A stretch of 64,000 bases of DNA from Panulirus ornatus. Lineage: Eukaryota; Arthropoda; Malacostraca; Decapoda; Palinuridae. This document shows, one piece after another, positions 1 through 11,644 of this stretch. The notes under the pieces were generated by a model, which was not told where the DNA came from, did not search any database, and saw only the letters and a list, made by a program, of their open reading frames with translations. How positions within the stretch are numbered: position 1 is the stretch's first letter; each line of letters begins with the position of its first letter. The translations under genes and the position numbers were made by a program. The stretch is taken from assembly GCF_036320965.1 (NCBI RefSeq), contig NC_092238.1, positions 17,760,694-17,824,693 of the forward strand. Direction: 5' to 3'.

Positions 1-983
<983 letters not shown>

Positions 984-1059
984 ATGTACTTGCATATGTA
1001 TGTATGTATGTATAGAGTGGTTGCGGTGTTTGCCCCAGGGGATGGATAGTGTAAGGTGA

Positions 1060-1750
1060 TCAACATGACGTAGCCAGGCTTCCTCGTGTTCGCTCAGCCT
1101 ACCTGCCTCGTCTTAGACGCTGACTCGGGTAAGAAACCTGACATTTACTCCCTCAGACGAGAAACAATTCTGCTAACTTTGATGCTCAGCAAAATAAAAT
1201 AAAATGGGGTTTCGGTGACTCAGTCCCAAATTGAATGAAGCGGCGCAAAGTTTAAATGAGAGCTGGAAACTTGGGTCTAGCGGTGTTTGGCATGGATGAA
1301 GCCGCTCGTGGAGTGATGATTCATCTTCGAGTTTCCAATACCATCCCGTGAATGACTTGGAAACTGTAGAGTAAAAGGTTATCATTACCTCAGTAACCGG
1401 ATGAGAGATCGCGTCCTTCCGCTGACCATTCAGAGCTGGTGGGCGTACAGTAATGCTGCTCTCATTCTTGGGAGCAGAACTCATTGTCTCCTGTGGCGCA
1501 GTGGAACCCGAGTTTGGTGCCAGTAGAATTGATTAGGATAAATTTTGATCAATAAGAAGCAGGAAAACAGGTAGGAAAATTAATACCTTGGAGGATGAAT
1601 CAACCTGAAGGAAATTTTTATGGGAAAGTCATAAGGTAAAATGACCACGACAATGTCATTTATTCCATCACCAGCGAGAGGCCTCCCTTCACTTTTTCTT
1701 ATAAAAGCAGTACTAAGGAGGAACTTGAGCTCCAGCCTTTCGATTTACCA
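1060..1750. other. Unassigned stretch, no supported gene
   Basis: I see no recognisable coding region or repeat. A 103-codon ATG-initiated frame on the minus strand (1173-1484) has no motif I recognise and no supporting context, so it is not called. Confidence 0.5.
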
Positions 1751-1759
1751 TGCCTGTAT

Positions 1760-3640
1760 TATTCCTGATGTAGATGAATGATACAGTGAATCTCAACAAC
1801 TCTCTCAAAGCTGTATGATACCGCAACAAGGCCAGGGAGAGATCAGTGGTTGAGAAGGTAGCATGATATACCACTGAGTTATGATGACTGATTACATGAA
1901 TTATTCAGTTCGGGAGAGTGACAAATGATGATCAAGTCTGATTTTGAAGATATGAAGGATGTTGCTCTGAACAACATTTTCTTGGAGCTTATTCCATGCA
2001 TCAATAATGTCGCTGGTAATAAATATATTTCGTACGGTCCAGATTAACTCGATGGCCTCTAAGTTTTATCCATATCCTCTCGTCGGTAATGCTGGCGCTA
2101 CTGTAAAGAAATGTTCAATGTCAACGTTGTTGAATGCTTTACATATTTTGAAGCATTTTCTTAGTTTGCCCCGGAGGCGCCCCTTTCTTGGGCAGAACAA
2201 GTTTAATTCTCGCAGTCTCTCCTCATATGAAATGTTACGCAAGGATGGCATCAACTTAGTTGCTCTTAGCTGCACTGCTTTCAATTCAAGAATGTTCTTA
2301 CTTAAGTGGAGGGCCCAAAACTGCACTGCATATACGAGGTGTTCAAATTAGACTTCGGTATAGTGGCAATGTCACAACATTGCTTTTGTGCGTAAAGTTT
2401 TTTGTTATATCTTTTTTGCTTCATCGCAATGCTGGGAGAATTTGAAGTTATTGGAGACAGAGAGCCATAGGTCACTCACGCTAGGGGTGTCCTTTATCTT
2501 GTGGCCCATCAGTTCATAGTCACTTTTCTTGTTTAGGTTTCCTACATGTAACAGCTGATACTTATTGACGTTCAATGGCATTTGCCATTTTCTAGATCAT
2601 TCAGCGATTTCATCTAGATCCTCGTGTAATCTTAATATATCTTCATCACTTGATATGGATCTGACGATCTTTGTGTCATCTCCAAATTTGAACGCTAGGT
2701 TATCTAACCCTACGTCAATATCGTTCATATGAATGATGAAAAGTATAGGTTCAAGTACGTATCCCTGGGGGACTCCACCAGTAACGCGTAACCACAGTGA
2801 TGATTCCCCACACATTACGACTCTGCTTCCTATCACGTCACCAGGATTCTATCCAATTAACTACACAACCAGTAATCCCCAAGACCAGGACTTTGTGCAT
2901 CAGTTTAACGTGGGGGACTTTGTAGATTGCGTTTCAGAAATCTAGAAACATTATATCGATTGTTTTTGTCATGTCATGGGTATTAAATGATGTATGATGA
3001 AATTTAAGAAGGTTTGTAAAGCATGATCTGCGTCTTCTAAAAACATGCAAATAGGACGGTAATTATCTGGCAATTTGCGGCTTTCCTTTTTATATACAGT
3101 AGTGACGTCTGCCAGTCTCCAGGTCCGAGGGACTATTCCTTCCTGGAGAGGTTTATTGAAAATATTAGTTAGCGGTCCAGATGTTCTCCAACACAGGTAG
3201 TGGATACCAAGAACTTCTGGGATTCAGCAACATAATCAAGTGTATTGGTTCCTCTTGTCGGCTCGGTGATGGTTTGGTGGAGAAAATTGTCTTTGACTCT
3301 TTATACATGTGATAGTTTGCCAGTTGATTTCTAGAAGATTAAAATCCCCTCGAATGATCGAGTCTTAATCCTGTATTGGTCGTTGTATACTCTCGTACAT
3401 GACGGTGTCAACATCGCTGGTTTAGGTACAATTTTACACACAGTGCAGTTCTTCCTCCTCGACCGTCTCTGTCCCTCACAAATAATTTGTAGTCTGGTAG
3501 ATTGTACTCACTGATCACATCGTTGTTTTTCGTATTCAGAAATGTGTCTGGTAGACGAATGATGTCAACGTGTTCACTGTTTACCAAACGATGGAATTCA
3601 GCTGTTTGGTTTTGGATAGATCTTATTCAAGTCCATTTAT
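1760..3640 (-). mobile_element. CR1/Jockey-like non-LTR retrotransposon, degraded (endonuclease + RT)
   Basis: Read on the minus strand from about 3640 down, the fragments come in the correct domain order. There is an endonuclease piece with GDFNLLEINWQTIT (about 3320-3370). An RT entry region with LADVTTVYKK and LPDNYRPIC lies at about 3050-3150. Next come VPHVKLMHKV and LGITGCVVNWIES near 2850-2920. The palm motif VPQGYVLEPILFIIHMNDI and a damaged catalytic box (FGDDTK in place of FADDTK) lie at 2597-2790. The thumb region with RATKLMPSLRNISYEERL lies at about 2066-2326. Every part is interrupted by stops or frameshifts, so it is dead. The left boundary (3' UTR) is approximate. The assignment rests on the conserved RT and thumb strings; CR1 and Jockey groups cannot be separated by eye. 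Confidence 0.8.
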
Positions 3641-3689
3641 TTCTTTTAGTGATTCCTGTAGGTGCCTGGTGGTATGATTTGATGAGGGA

Positions 3690-4045
3690 GAGGAAGAACG
3701 ACCATGAGGGAGAGGAAGGAGGAGAAGGAGGAGGGAGAGGAAGAAGGAATATGAGGAAGAGAAAGAAAGAATATGATGAAGAGGAAGGAGCACGATGAGG
3801 GAGAGGATGATGATGTGAGGAAGAGTAGAAAGGACCCTGAAGGAGAGGAAGAAGGGCCTTGAGAAACAAAGGAAGACCATGTGGGAGGGGAAGAAGGACA
3901 ATAAGGGAGAAGACAGTGGCCATGGGAGAGAGAGAGAGAGAAAGATCTTAAGGGAGAGAAAGCAGTATTATGAGAGATGTGAAAGGATCATGAGGGAAAG
4001 AGAGGAGGACTAGGAGGGAGTGGAAGGAGGCCTATGGGGGGAATA
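3690..4045. repeat. Polypurine low-complexity tract (GA/GGA/GAA-rich)
   Basis: The plus strand is almost pure purine (gaggaagaagga-type runs) for about 350 bp. Open frames on either strand here are low-complexity Glu/Lys/Arg or Ser/Leu/Pro and are not genes. Confidence 0.85.
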
Positions 4046-4049
4046 TTGC

Positions 4050-4520
4050 CCTTAAGTTGGCAAAGAAATGATTTTGTGGAGTTCAATCTCAATCTCTCCT
4101 TGACACCAAGAACCTTCTGGTTCTCTCTTTTGATAATAATCTTACTTTACTTCCAATGTTGTTTTAATCCTTTGATGTAAATTTTGCCTTCAGCAACAAC
4201 AATACTCTAAAGAATATCTTAATCAGGAAGTCACCAGAAAGTTCTGCGGGATGCACCTATAAAGTGCCATGTAGAAATTGTGATAAGTTTTATGTTGGGC
4301 AGACTGGTAGGGATCTTTCTGTTAGACTTAAGCAACATAGATATAGTATAAGAATAGGACAAGAATCAAATGCTTTGTTCAATCATGTTAAGAATTATTA
4401 TCATTGTATTGACTGGAGTAATGCCATCTCAGTCATTAATTCTAACTCAAGTACCACGAGAAATTTCATTGAATCTTCAAATAGCAAATACACAAAGAAT
4501 TGTAACAAGGATTCGACCTG
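4050..4520 (+). mobile_element. Penelope-like element fragment 1 (C-terminal, GIY-YIG end)
   Basis: The sequence is homologous to the minus-strand fragment at 43.9-44.9 kb: both contain an FSNNNT-KNILI block, a Cys-x-x-Cys box, a DWSNA block and a TTRN-ESS block. This is the end of a Penelope-like element, which encodes a telomerase-related RT fused to a GIY-YIG nuclease. The copy is truncated upstream of the RT catalytic core. The 3' limit is uncertain because similarity to fragment 2 fades after about 4480. Confidence 0.85.
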
Positions 4521-4557
4521 TGCGCTCGAGCCTGCGCGGCGTGGGAAGACGTCATGA
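4168..4557 (+). pseudogene. PLE ORF fragment with Cys box and GIY-YIG-type nuclease motif
   Basis: An open reading frame of about 130 codons follows an in-frame stop at 4165, where fragment 2 has a sense codon. It encodes SFDVNFAFSNNNTLKNILI, the Cys pair VPCRNCDKFY, and YVGQTGRDLSVRLKQHR, the usual form of the GIY-YIG core in Penelope elements. A conserved tail [15 protein letters not shown] follows. No RT domain remains, so this is a fragment of a dead copy. The frame stops at 4557, inside the start of the 24-bp repeat ORF. The motif is seen directly; the family name comes from its well-known Cys-YVGQTGR signature. Confidence 0.8.
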
Positions 4558-5357
4558 TCAGGAAGGCTAACTGTTGCACCAGAGAACGACGAAAATACTC
4601 AGCCAAAGAGACGCATGTGAGTGAACCGACAGAGTCAGCCAGGCAGACTAATGGAGCGCGCCAGGTGCCGGGAGAGCCAGGTGTCTACGTGCCGGGAGAG
4701 CCAGATGTCCAGGTGCTGGAAGAGCCAGATGTCCAGGTGCCGGGAGAGGCAGATGTCCAGGTGCCGGGAGAGGCTGATGGCCAGGTGCCGGGAGAGGCAG
4801 ATGTCCAGGTGCTGGAAGAGCCAGATGTCCAGGTGCCGGGAGAGGCAGATGTCCAGGTGCCGGGAGAGGCTGATGGCCAGGTGCCGGGAGAGGCTGATGG
4901 CCAGGTACCGGGAGAGGCAGATGTCCAGGTGCCGGGAGAGGCAGATGGCCAGGTGCCGGGAGAGGCTGATGGCCAGGTACCGGGAGAGGCTGATGGCCAG
5001 GTGCCGGGAGAGGCAGATGGCCAGGTGCCGGGAGAGGCAGATGTCCAGGTGCCGGGAGAGGCTGATGGCCAGGTACCGGGAGAGGCAGATGGCCAGGTGC
5101 CGGGAGAGGCAGATGGCCAGGTGCCGGGAGAGGCTGATGGCCAGGTACCGGGAGAGGCAGATGTCCAGGTGCTGGGAGAGGCAGATGTCCAGGTGGTGGG
5201 AGAGGCAGATGTCCAGGGATTGAGTGGGGGTGGGATGGGGGGAGTGGGTCCAGCTTTAGTGATGGTTGTGGGGGGCGACAGTGGCTCTAGCTTTCCACAG
5301 AGTTACCAGGTAACCAGACCAATCTTCCGTGGTTGTGTTCGTATACTGACCAGGTAG
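4554..5357 (+). other. 267-codon ATG frame made mostly of an 8-residue repeat (gene status unresolved)
   Basis: The frame begins with ATG at 4554 and contains about 23 repeats of an octapeptide of the form VQVPGEAD / GQVPGEAD, acidic and proline-containing, followed by about 45 non-repeat residues. The underlying repeat is 24 bp, a multiple of three, so the frame is maintained automatically. A second frame of the same strand (about 4621-5223) is also open and reads MSRCRER-type repeats. It overlaps the PLE remnant, has no recognisable domain, and is most simply a minisatellite that happens to be open. Confidence 0.25.
4662..5217 (+). repeat. 24-bp minisatellite, about 23 copies
   Basis: Head-to-tail units contain the core gtgccgggagaggc. 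Alternation of gatgtccag and gatggccag variants defines subtypes. Copies differ mostly by single bases. Confidence 0.92.
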
Positions 5358-5359
5358 GT

Positions 5360-5780
5360 GGCCATCGTTGGCTGACGGGAGAATACGTCAAGTGTGGCCA
5401 CCTGCTGGCTGTTATGGACGACCCATGTTTCATGGATGCCATGTATGACAGTTCTGGCACGGTGTCAAGCGTCAGTTCACCGTTGCTCTAGGGAGTACCT
5501 GCCATATGTGTTGACATTATTTCACTTCTTTACTTCAGCAGGCTTTAGTTCAGCCTCTCCCAAGGGTAACATCATATCAGCCTACACTCTAGCGAACGTT
5601 TTACATTGTCATATAATGTTGTGTTAACTTAGCGAACTGGGGAATATTTAGGGAATGTTCTACATGCCTACGAGTGTTTTTGTAAACATAATCCACGAAA
5701 CTTGCTGTATTACAAGGAAATTCTTGTTGATTTCTTATGGTGTGTGTGACATGTATCCTCTATAGGCCATGGTATACTTA
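5360..5780. other. Unassigned stretch between minisatellites
   Basis: No coding region or repeat was recognised. Short open frames lack motifs. Confidence 0.5.
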
Positions 5781-5782
5781 AG

Positions 5783-5876
5783 AGGCACTCTACTGGTCCT
5801 GGTCTGAGGCACTCTACTGGTCCTGGTCTGAGGCACTCTGCTGGCCTTGGTCTGAGGCACTCTACTGGCCTCGTAC
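5783..5876 (+). repeat. 24-bp tandem repeat, 4 copies
   Basis: Units beginning aggcactctactgg recur at 24-bp spacing (5783, 5807 and on), immediately before the large 32-bp array. Confidence 0.85.
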
Positions 5877-5894
5877 ATTACTAGCCTTGAGCTA

Positions 5895-8800
5895 TTTGAT
5901 AGGCATTCTTGGTGCCTTAGTGTATTTAGGGGTCGTATTTAAGAGACCTAGTGTACTCAATGGTCACACCGCACGGACTTGGTGTTTGCAGAAATTCTAT
6001 CCTGCGAGGCATTGTATATTTGGAGGTCGCGTCTTACGAGATCTGGTATATCTATTGGTCATATTCCTCGAGGCCTGGTATATTAAGTTGTCGCATCCCA
6101 AAAGACCTGGTATATTCATTGGTCGTATCCCATGAAACTCAATATATTTAGGGGTCGTTTTTAAAGAGGCCTGGTGTATTCAGTGGTCGTACCTCTTGAG
6201 GCCTGGTATATTGAGTGGTCGTACCCCACGAGTCCTGGTATGTTCAAAAGTATCCCACGAGACCTGTTACATTTAGAGAGAGTGTCTTACGAGGTTTGGT
6301 ATATTCAGTAGTCGTGTCCCACGAGACCTGGTATACTCAGTGTTCCCATCCCACAAGACCTGGTATATTCAGTAGTCCTATCCCGCGGGGTCTGGTATAT
6401 TCAGTGGTTGTATCCCTCGAGACTTTGTATACTCAGTGGTCATATCCCACGAGACTTAATATATTCAGTGGTCATATCCCACGAGGCTTGGTATATACAG
6501 AGGTCGTGTCCCACGAGACTTGATATATACAGTGGTCGTATCCCACGACACCTGATATATTCAGTGATTATATCCTACGAGGCCTGGTATTCTGTGGTCA
6601 TATACCACGAGACCTGGTATATTCAGTGGTCTTATCCTACGAAGCTTGGTATATTCGGTGGTCGTATCCCACGAGCCCTGCTATATTCAGTGGTAGTGTC
6701 CCACAAGGCTTGGTATATTCAATGGTCGTGTCCCATGAAGCCTGGTTTATTCAGCGGTCGTATCCCACGAGGCTTGTTATATTCAGTGGTCTTATGCCAC
6801 GAGACCTAGGATATTCAGCGGTCGTATCCCACGAGGCATGGTATATTCAATAGTCGTATCCCATGAGACCTAGTGTGTTCAGTTGTCGTATCCCAGGAGA
6901 CCTGGAATATCCAATGGTCGTGTCCCAGGAGAACTATTAAATGCAGTAGTCGTATAACACGAAGCCTTTTATGCTCAATGGCCATATCCCACAAGGCCTG
7001 GAAAATCTAGTGGTCGTATCCCACGAGGTCTGGTATATTCAGTGGTCGTATCCCACCAGTCTGATAAATTCTATGGTTGTATCCCACGAGGCATGGTATA
7101 TTCAGTGGTCGTATCCCACGAGATCTGCAGTAATCAGTGGTCGTATCCCACGAGTCTGACATATTCAGTGGTTGTATACCACGAGGCATGGTATATTCAA
7201 TGGTCGTAACTCACGAGACCTGGTACATTCATTGGTTGTAACCCACGAGACCTGGTATATGCAATAGTCTTATCCCACGAGATCTGGTATACTCAGTGGC
7301 CGTATCCCATGAGGCGTGTTATACTCAAAAGCTTTATCCCACGAGACCTGGTGTATTCAGTGGTCATATCCCAAAAGGTCTATTATATTCAATGATCGTA
7401 ACTCACGAGGCTTGGTAGCTTCAGTGGTCGTATCCCACGAGGCCTGGTGTATTCAGTGGTCGTATCCCACGAGGCCTGGTGTATTCAGTGGTCGTATCCC
7501 ACGAGGCCTTGTATATTCATTGGTCATATTCCTCAAGGATTGTTATATTCAGTGGTCGTACCCCACGAGGCCTGGATTATTTAGTGGTCGTATAACAAAA
7601 GGTCTAATATATACAGTGGTCGTATCCCACGTGGCCTGGTATATTCAGTGATCATATGCCACGAGTTCTGGCATATTCAGTGACTGTATCCCAAGAGGCC
7701 TGGTATATTCAGTGGTTGTACCCACGAGACTTGGCATATTCAGTGGTCGTATCCCACAAGGCCTGGTACACTTAGTGGTCGTATCTCACGAGGTCTGGTA
7801 TACTCAATGGTCTTATCCCACGAGGCCTGGTACATTCAGTGGTCGTACATCACGTGGACTGGTACACTCAGTGGTCGTAGCACACGAGGCCTGTTATACT
7901 CAGTGGTCATACACCAAGAGCTCTGTTACACTCAGTGGTCGGACCCCACGAGGCGTGGCATACTCAGTGGTCGTACCAAACAAGGCCTGGTATAATCAGC
8001 GGTTGTACCCAACGAGGCCTGGTACACTCAGTGGTCGTACCACACAAGGCCTCTTATACTCAGTAGTCGTACCCCACGAGGCTTGTTATACTCAGTGATC
8101 GTACCCTAAGAGGCCTGTTATACTCAGTGGTCGTACCCTAAGAGGCCTGTTATACTCAGTGGTCGTACCCTAAGAGACCTGTTATACTCAGTGGTCGTAC
8201 CCCACGAGGCCTTGTATACTCAGTGGTCGGACCCCACGAAGCCTGGTACACTCAGTGGTCGTGCTACACAAGGCCTGGTATACTCAGTGGCCGTACCCCA
8301 CAAGGCTTGGTATACTCGGTGGTTGTACTCCACGAGCCCTGGTATACTCAGTGGTCGTACCTCACAAAACCTGGTATAATCAGTAGTCGTACCCCAAAGG
8401 GCCTGGTATACTCAGTGATCGTACCCCACAAGGTCTGGTATACTCAGTGATCGTATCCCACAAGGTCTGGTATACTCAGTGGACGTACCCCACAAGGCCT
8501 GGTATACACAGTGGACGTACCCCACAAGGCCTGGTATACTCAGTGATCGTACCCTAAGAGGCCTGTTATACTCAGTGGTCGTACCCCACGAGGCCTTGTA
8601 TACTCAGTGGTCGTACCACGCGAGGCCTTGTATACTCAGTGGTCGTACCCCACGAGGCCTTGTATACTCTGTGGTCGTACCCCACAATGACTGATATAGT
8701 CATTGGTCGTACCCCACAAGGCTTGGTATAGTCAGTGGTCGTACCCCACAAGGCCTGGTATACTCAGTGGTCGTACCCCACGAGGCCTTGTATACTCAGT

Positions 8801-9700
8801 GGCCGTACCCGACAAGGCCTGGTATACTCAGTGGTCGTACCCCACAAGGCTTGGTACACTCAGTGGTCGTACCCCAGAAAGCCTGGTATACTCAGTGGTC
8901 GTACCCTACAAGGCTTGGTATACTCAGTGGTCGTACCCCACAAGGCCTGGTATACTCAGTGGTCGTACCCCACAAGGCTTGGTATACTCAGTGGTCGTAC
9001 CCCACGAGGCCTTGTATACTCAGTGGTCGTACCACACAAGGCCTTGTATACTCAGTGGTCGTACCCCAAGAGGCCTTGTATATTCCGTGGTCTTACCCCA
9101 AGAGGCCTTGTATACTCTGTGGTCGTACACCACAAGGCCTGGTATACTCAGTGATCGTACCCCACAAGGCCTGGTATACTCAGTGGTCGTACCCCACAAG
9201 GCCTGGTATACTCAGTGGTCGTACCCCACAAGGCCTGGTACACTCAGTGGTCGTACCCCACAAGGCCTGGTATACTCAGTGGTCGTACCCCACAAGGCTT
9301 GGTATACTCAGTGGTACCCCACAAGGCTTGGTATACTCAGTGGTCGTACCCCACAGGGCCTGGTATACTCAGTGGTCGTACCCCACAAGGCCTGGTATAC
9401 TCAGTGGTCGTACCCCACAGGGCCTGGTATACTCAGTGGTCGTACCCCACAAGGCTTGGTATACTCAGTGGTCGTACCCCACAAGGCCTGGTATACTCAG
9501 TGGTCGTACCCCACAGGGCCTGGTATACTCAGTGGTCGTACCCCACAAGGCTTGGTACACTCAGTGGTCGTACCCCAGAAAGCCTGGTATACTCAGTGGT
9601 CGTACCCTACAAGGCTTGGTATACTCAGTGGTCGTACCCCACAAGGCCTGGTATACTCAGTGGTCGTACCCCACAAGGCCTGGTATACTCAGTGGTCGCA
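5895..9700 (+). repeat. 32-bp minisatellite array, about 119 copies, 3.8 kb
   Basis: The unit core is ctcagtggtcgtacccca followed by caaggcctggtata. Left units (about 5.9-7.7 kb) are diverged and carry tattcag and tatcccacgag. Right units (about 8.7-9.7 kb) are nearly identical and carry tactcag and taccccacaag. Because 32 is not divisible by three and the unit lacks stops, all three plus frames stay open with the same 32-residue periodic peptide; none should be called a gene. A block of 22 units near the right end is duplicated. Confidence 0.97.
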
Positions 9701-9779
9701 ACACATCAGCTCGGGTGTCTTGCTAAGGTAAGGCAAGTGTCCCGTATGCTTGGTCACCTTGGTAGCGGGTTGGGGGCGG

Positions 9780-9890
9780 GTCCGCTCTTCTCTCCCCTCC
9801 CCAGTCACTACCCGACCCCTCCACCTCCTCCCCCCACAACACCCTCTCCCCTCCCCTCCCCTCCCCTCCCCTCCCCCTCCACCAACAAGT
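9780..9890. repeat. Pyrimidine-rich (CCCCT)n tract
   Basis: There are repeated cccctcccctcccc runs at about 9840-9880 within a C/T-rich stretch. Confidence 0.85.
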
Positions 9891-10084
9891 AACGGGAAGC
9901 AGACCAAGGACACGTTACCTGTCATCCTGTTGCTTTTTGCCGTTGCCACTTGTACCGTTGCTGTCTGGGGTATTGGTGTGTGGGGTAGGAGGTCTTGTGG
10001 GGGACCGAGGAAGTGGGTGTTGTGGGGGTGGGGGGCACGACCGACTCTATAGTAGGGGGGGGGGTCATTGTGTTGTATGACTAT
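9891..10084. other. Short spacer between arrays
   Basis: The spacer is G-rich near 10,000-10,070 and shows no gene or repeat structure. Confidence 0.5.
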
Positions 10085-11330
10085 AGAGTCAGTGTCTCAG
10101 GATTTATGACAAAGTATGATCGGCGTCACAGGTTGTATGATAGTGTAGAGTCGGCGTCACAGGTTGTATGATAGTGTAGAGCCTGCGTCACAGGTTGTAT
10201 GATAGTGTAGAGTCGGCGTCACAAGTTGTATGATACAGTAGAGTCGGCGTCACAGGTTGTATGATAGTGTAGAGTCGGCGTCACAGGTTGTATGATAGTG
10301 TAGAGTCGGCGTCACAAGTTGTATGATACAGTAGAGTCGGCGTCACAGGTTGTATGATAGCGTAGAGTCGGCGTCACAGGTTGTATGACAATGAAGCGTT
10401 GATATCACAGGTTGTATGACAGTTTTAGGCGAGGTTACACGTTGTATGATAGTGTAGAGTCGGCGTCACAGGTTGTATGATAGTGTAGAGTCGGCGTCAT
10501 AGGTTGTATGACAGTGTAGAGTCGGCGTCACAGGTTGTATGATAGTGTAGAGTCGGCGTCATAGGTTGTATGATAATGTAGAGTCGGCGTCACAGGTTGT
10601 ATGATAGTGTAGAGTCGGCGTCATAGGTTGTATGATAGTGTAGAGTCGGCGTCATAGGTTGTATGATAGTGTAGAGTCGGCGTCACAGGTTGTATGATAG
10701 TGTAGAGTCTGCGTCACAGGTTGTATGATAGTGTAGAGTCGGCGTCACAGGTTGTATGATAGTGTAGAGTCGGCGTCTCAGGTTGTATGATAGTGCAGAG
10801 TCGGCGTCACAGGTTGTATGATAGTGTAGAGTCGGCGTCACAGGTTGTATGATAGTGTAGAGTCGGCGTCACAGGTTGTATGACAGTGTAGAGTCGGCGT
10901 CACAGGTTGTATGATAGTGTAGAGTCGGCGTCACAGGTTGTATGATAGTATAGAGCCTGCGTCACAGGTTGTATGATAGTGTAGAGTCGGCGTCACAGGT
11001 TGTATGATAGTGTAGAGCCTGCGTCACAGTGTTTGTAGATAGTGTAGAGTCGGCGTCACACTTTGTATGAGTGTAGAGCCTGCGTCACAGGTTGTATGAT
11101 AGTGTGGAGTCGGTGTCACAGGTTGTATGATAGTATAGCGCTGCGTCATAGGTTGTATGATAGTGTAGAGTCGGCGTCACAGGTTGTATGATAGTGTGGA
11201 GTCGGCGTCACAGGCTGTATGATAGTGTGGAGTCGGCGTCACGGGTTGTATGATAGTGTAGAGTCGGCCTCACAGGTTGTATGATAGTGTGGAGTCGGCG
11301 TCGTGACGGAGTGCATGACAGTGAGAGTCG
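10085..11330 (+). repeat. 31-bp minisatellite, about 39 copies
   Basis: Units with the core ggttgtatgatagtgtagag followed by tcggcgtcaca are repeated head to tail. The array is diverged at both ends and fairly uniform in the middle. Common variants are gcctgcg for gtcggcg and catagg for cacagg. Confidence 0.95.
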
Positions 11331-11644
11331 GTGTTACAAGTTGTGTGACAATGCATCAATGTTAGTATGACCATTTAGAGTCACCGTCACCATACTAAGT
11401 CGTTAATGTAACGGGGATACACACAAAGTATATTATGATGACCAACAAAGTGTATAGTGAAGATGACAGAAAATGGTGAGATGATGGTGCGTTAACCTTG
11501 AGTTGATGTAAATCACTATGTACTCTCGATATGGTGAGGTGCAGGTTATAGTAGTGTATTATGACATCTATATAGTGTAGAATATTGTATAATGATATCA
11601 GTCATGTTGTACTGGTCAGGGGAGAGGGGGTGGGGGGGACGTAG
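11331..11644. other. Spacer, no supported gene
   Basis: AT-rich spacer with decayed repeat-like edges near 11,330-11,400. No gene was seen. Confidence 0.5.

Noticed and set aside
1173..1484. 103-codon minus frame
   Set aside because: Length is within chance expectation, with no motif or context.
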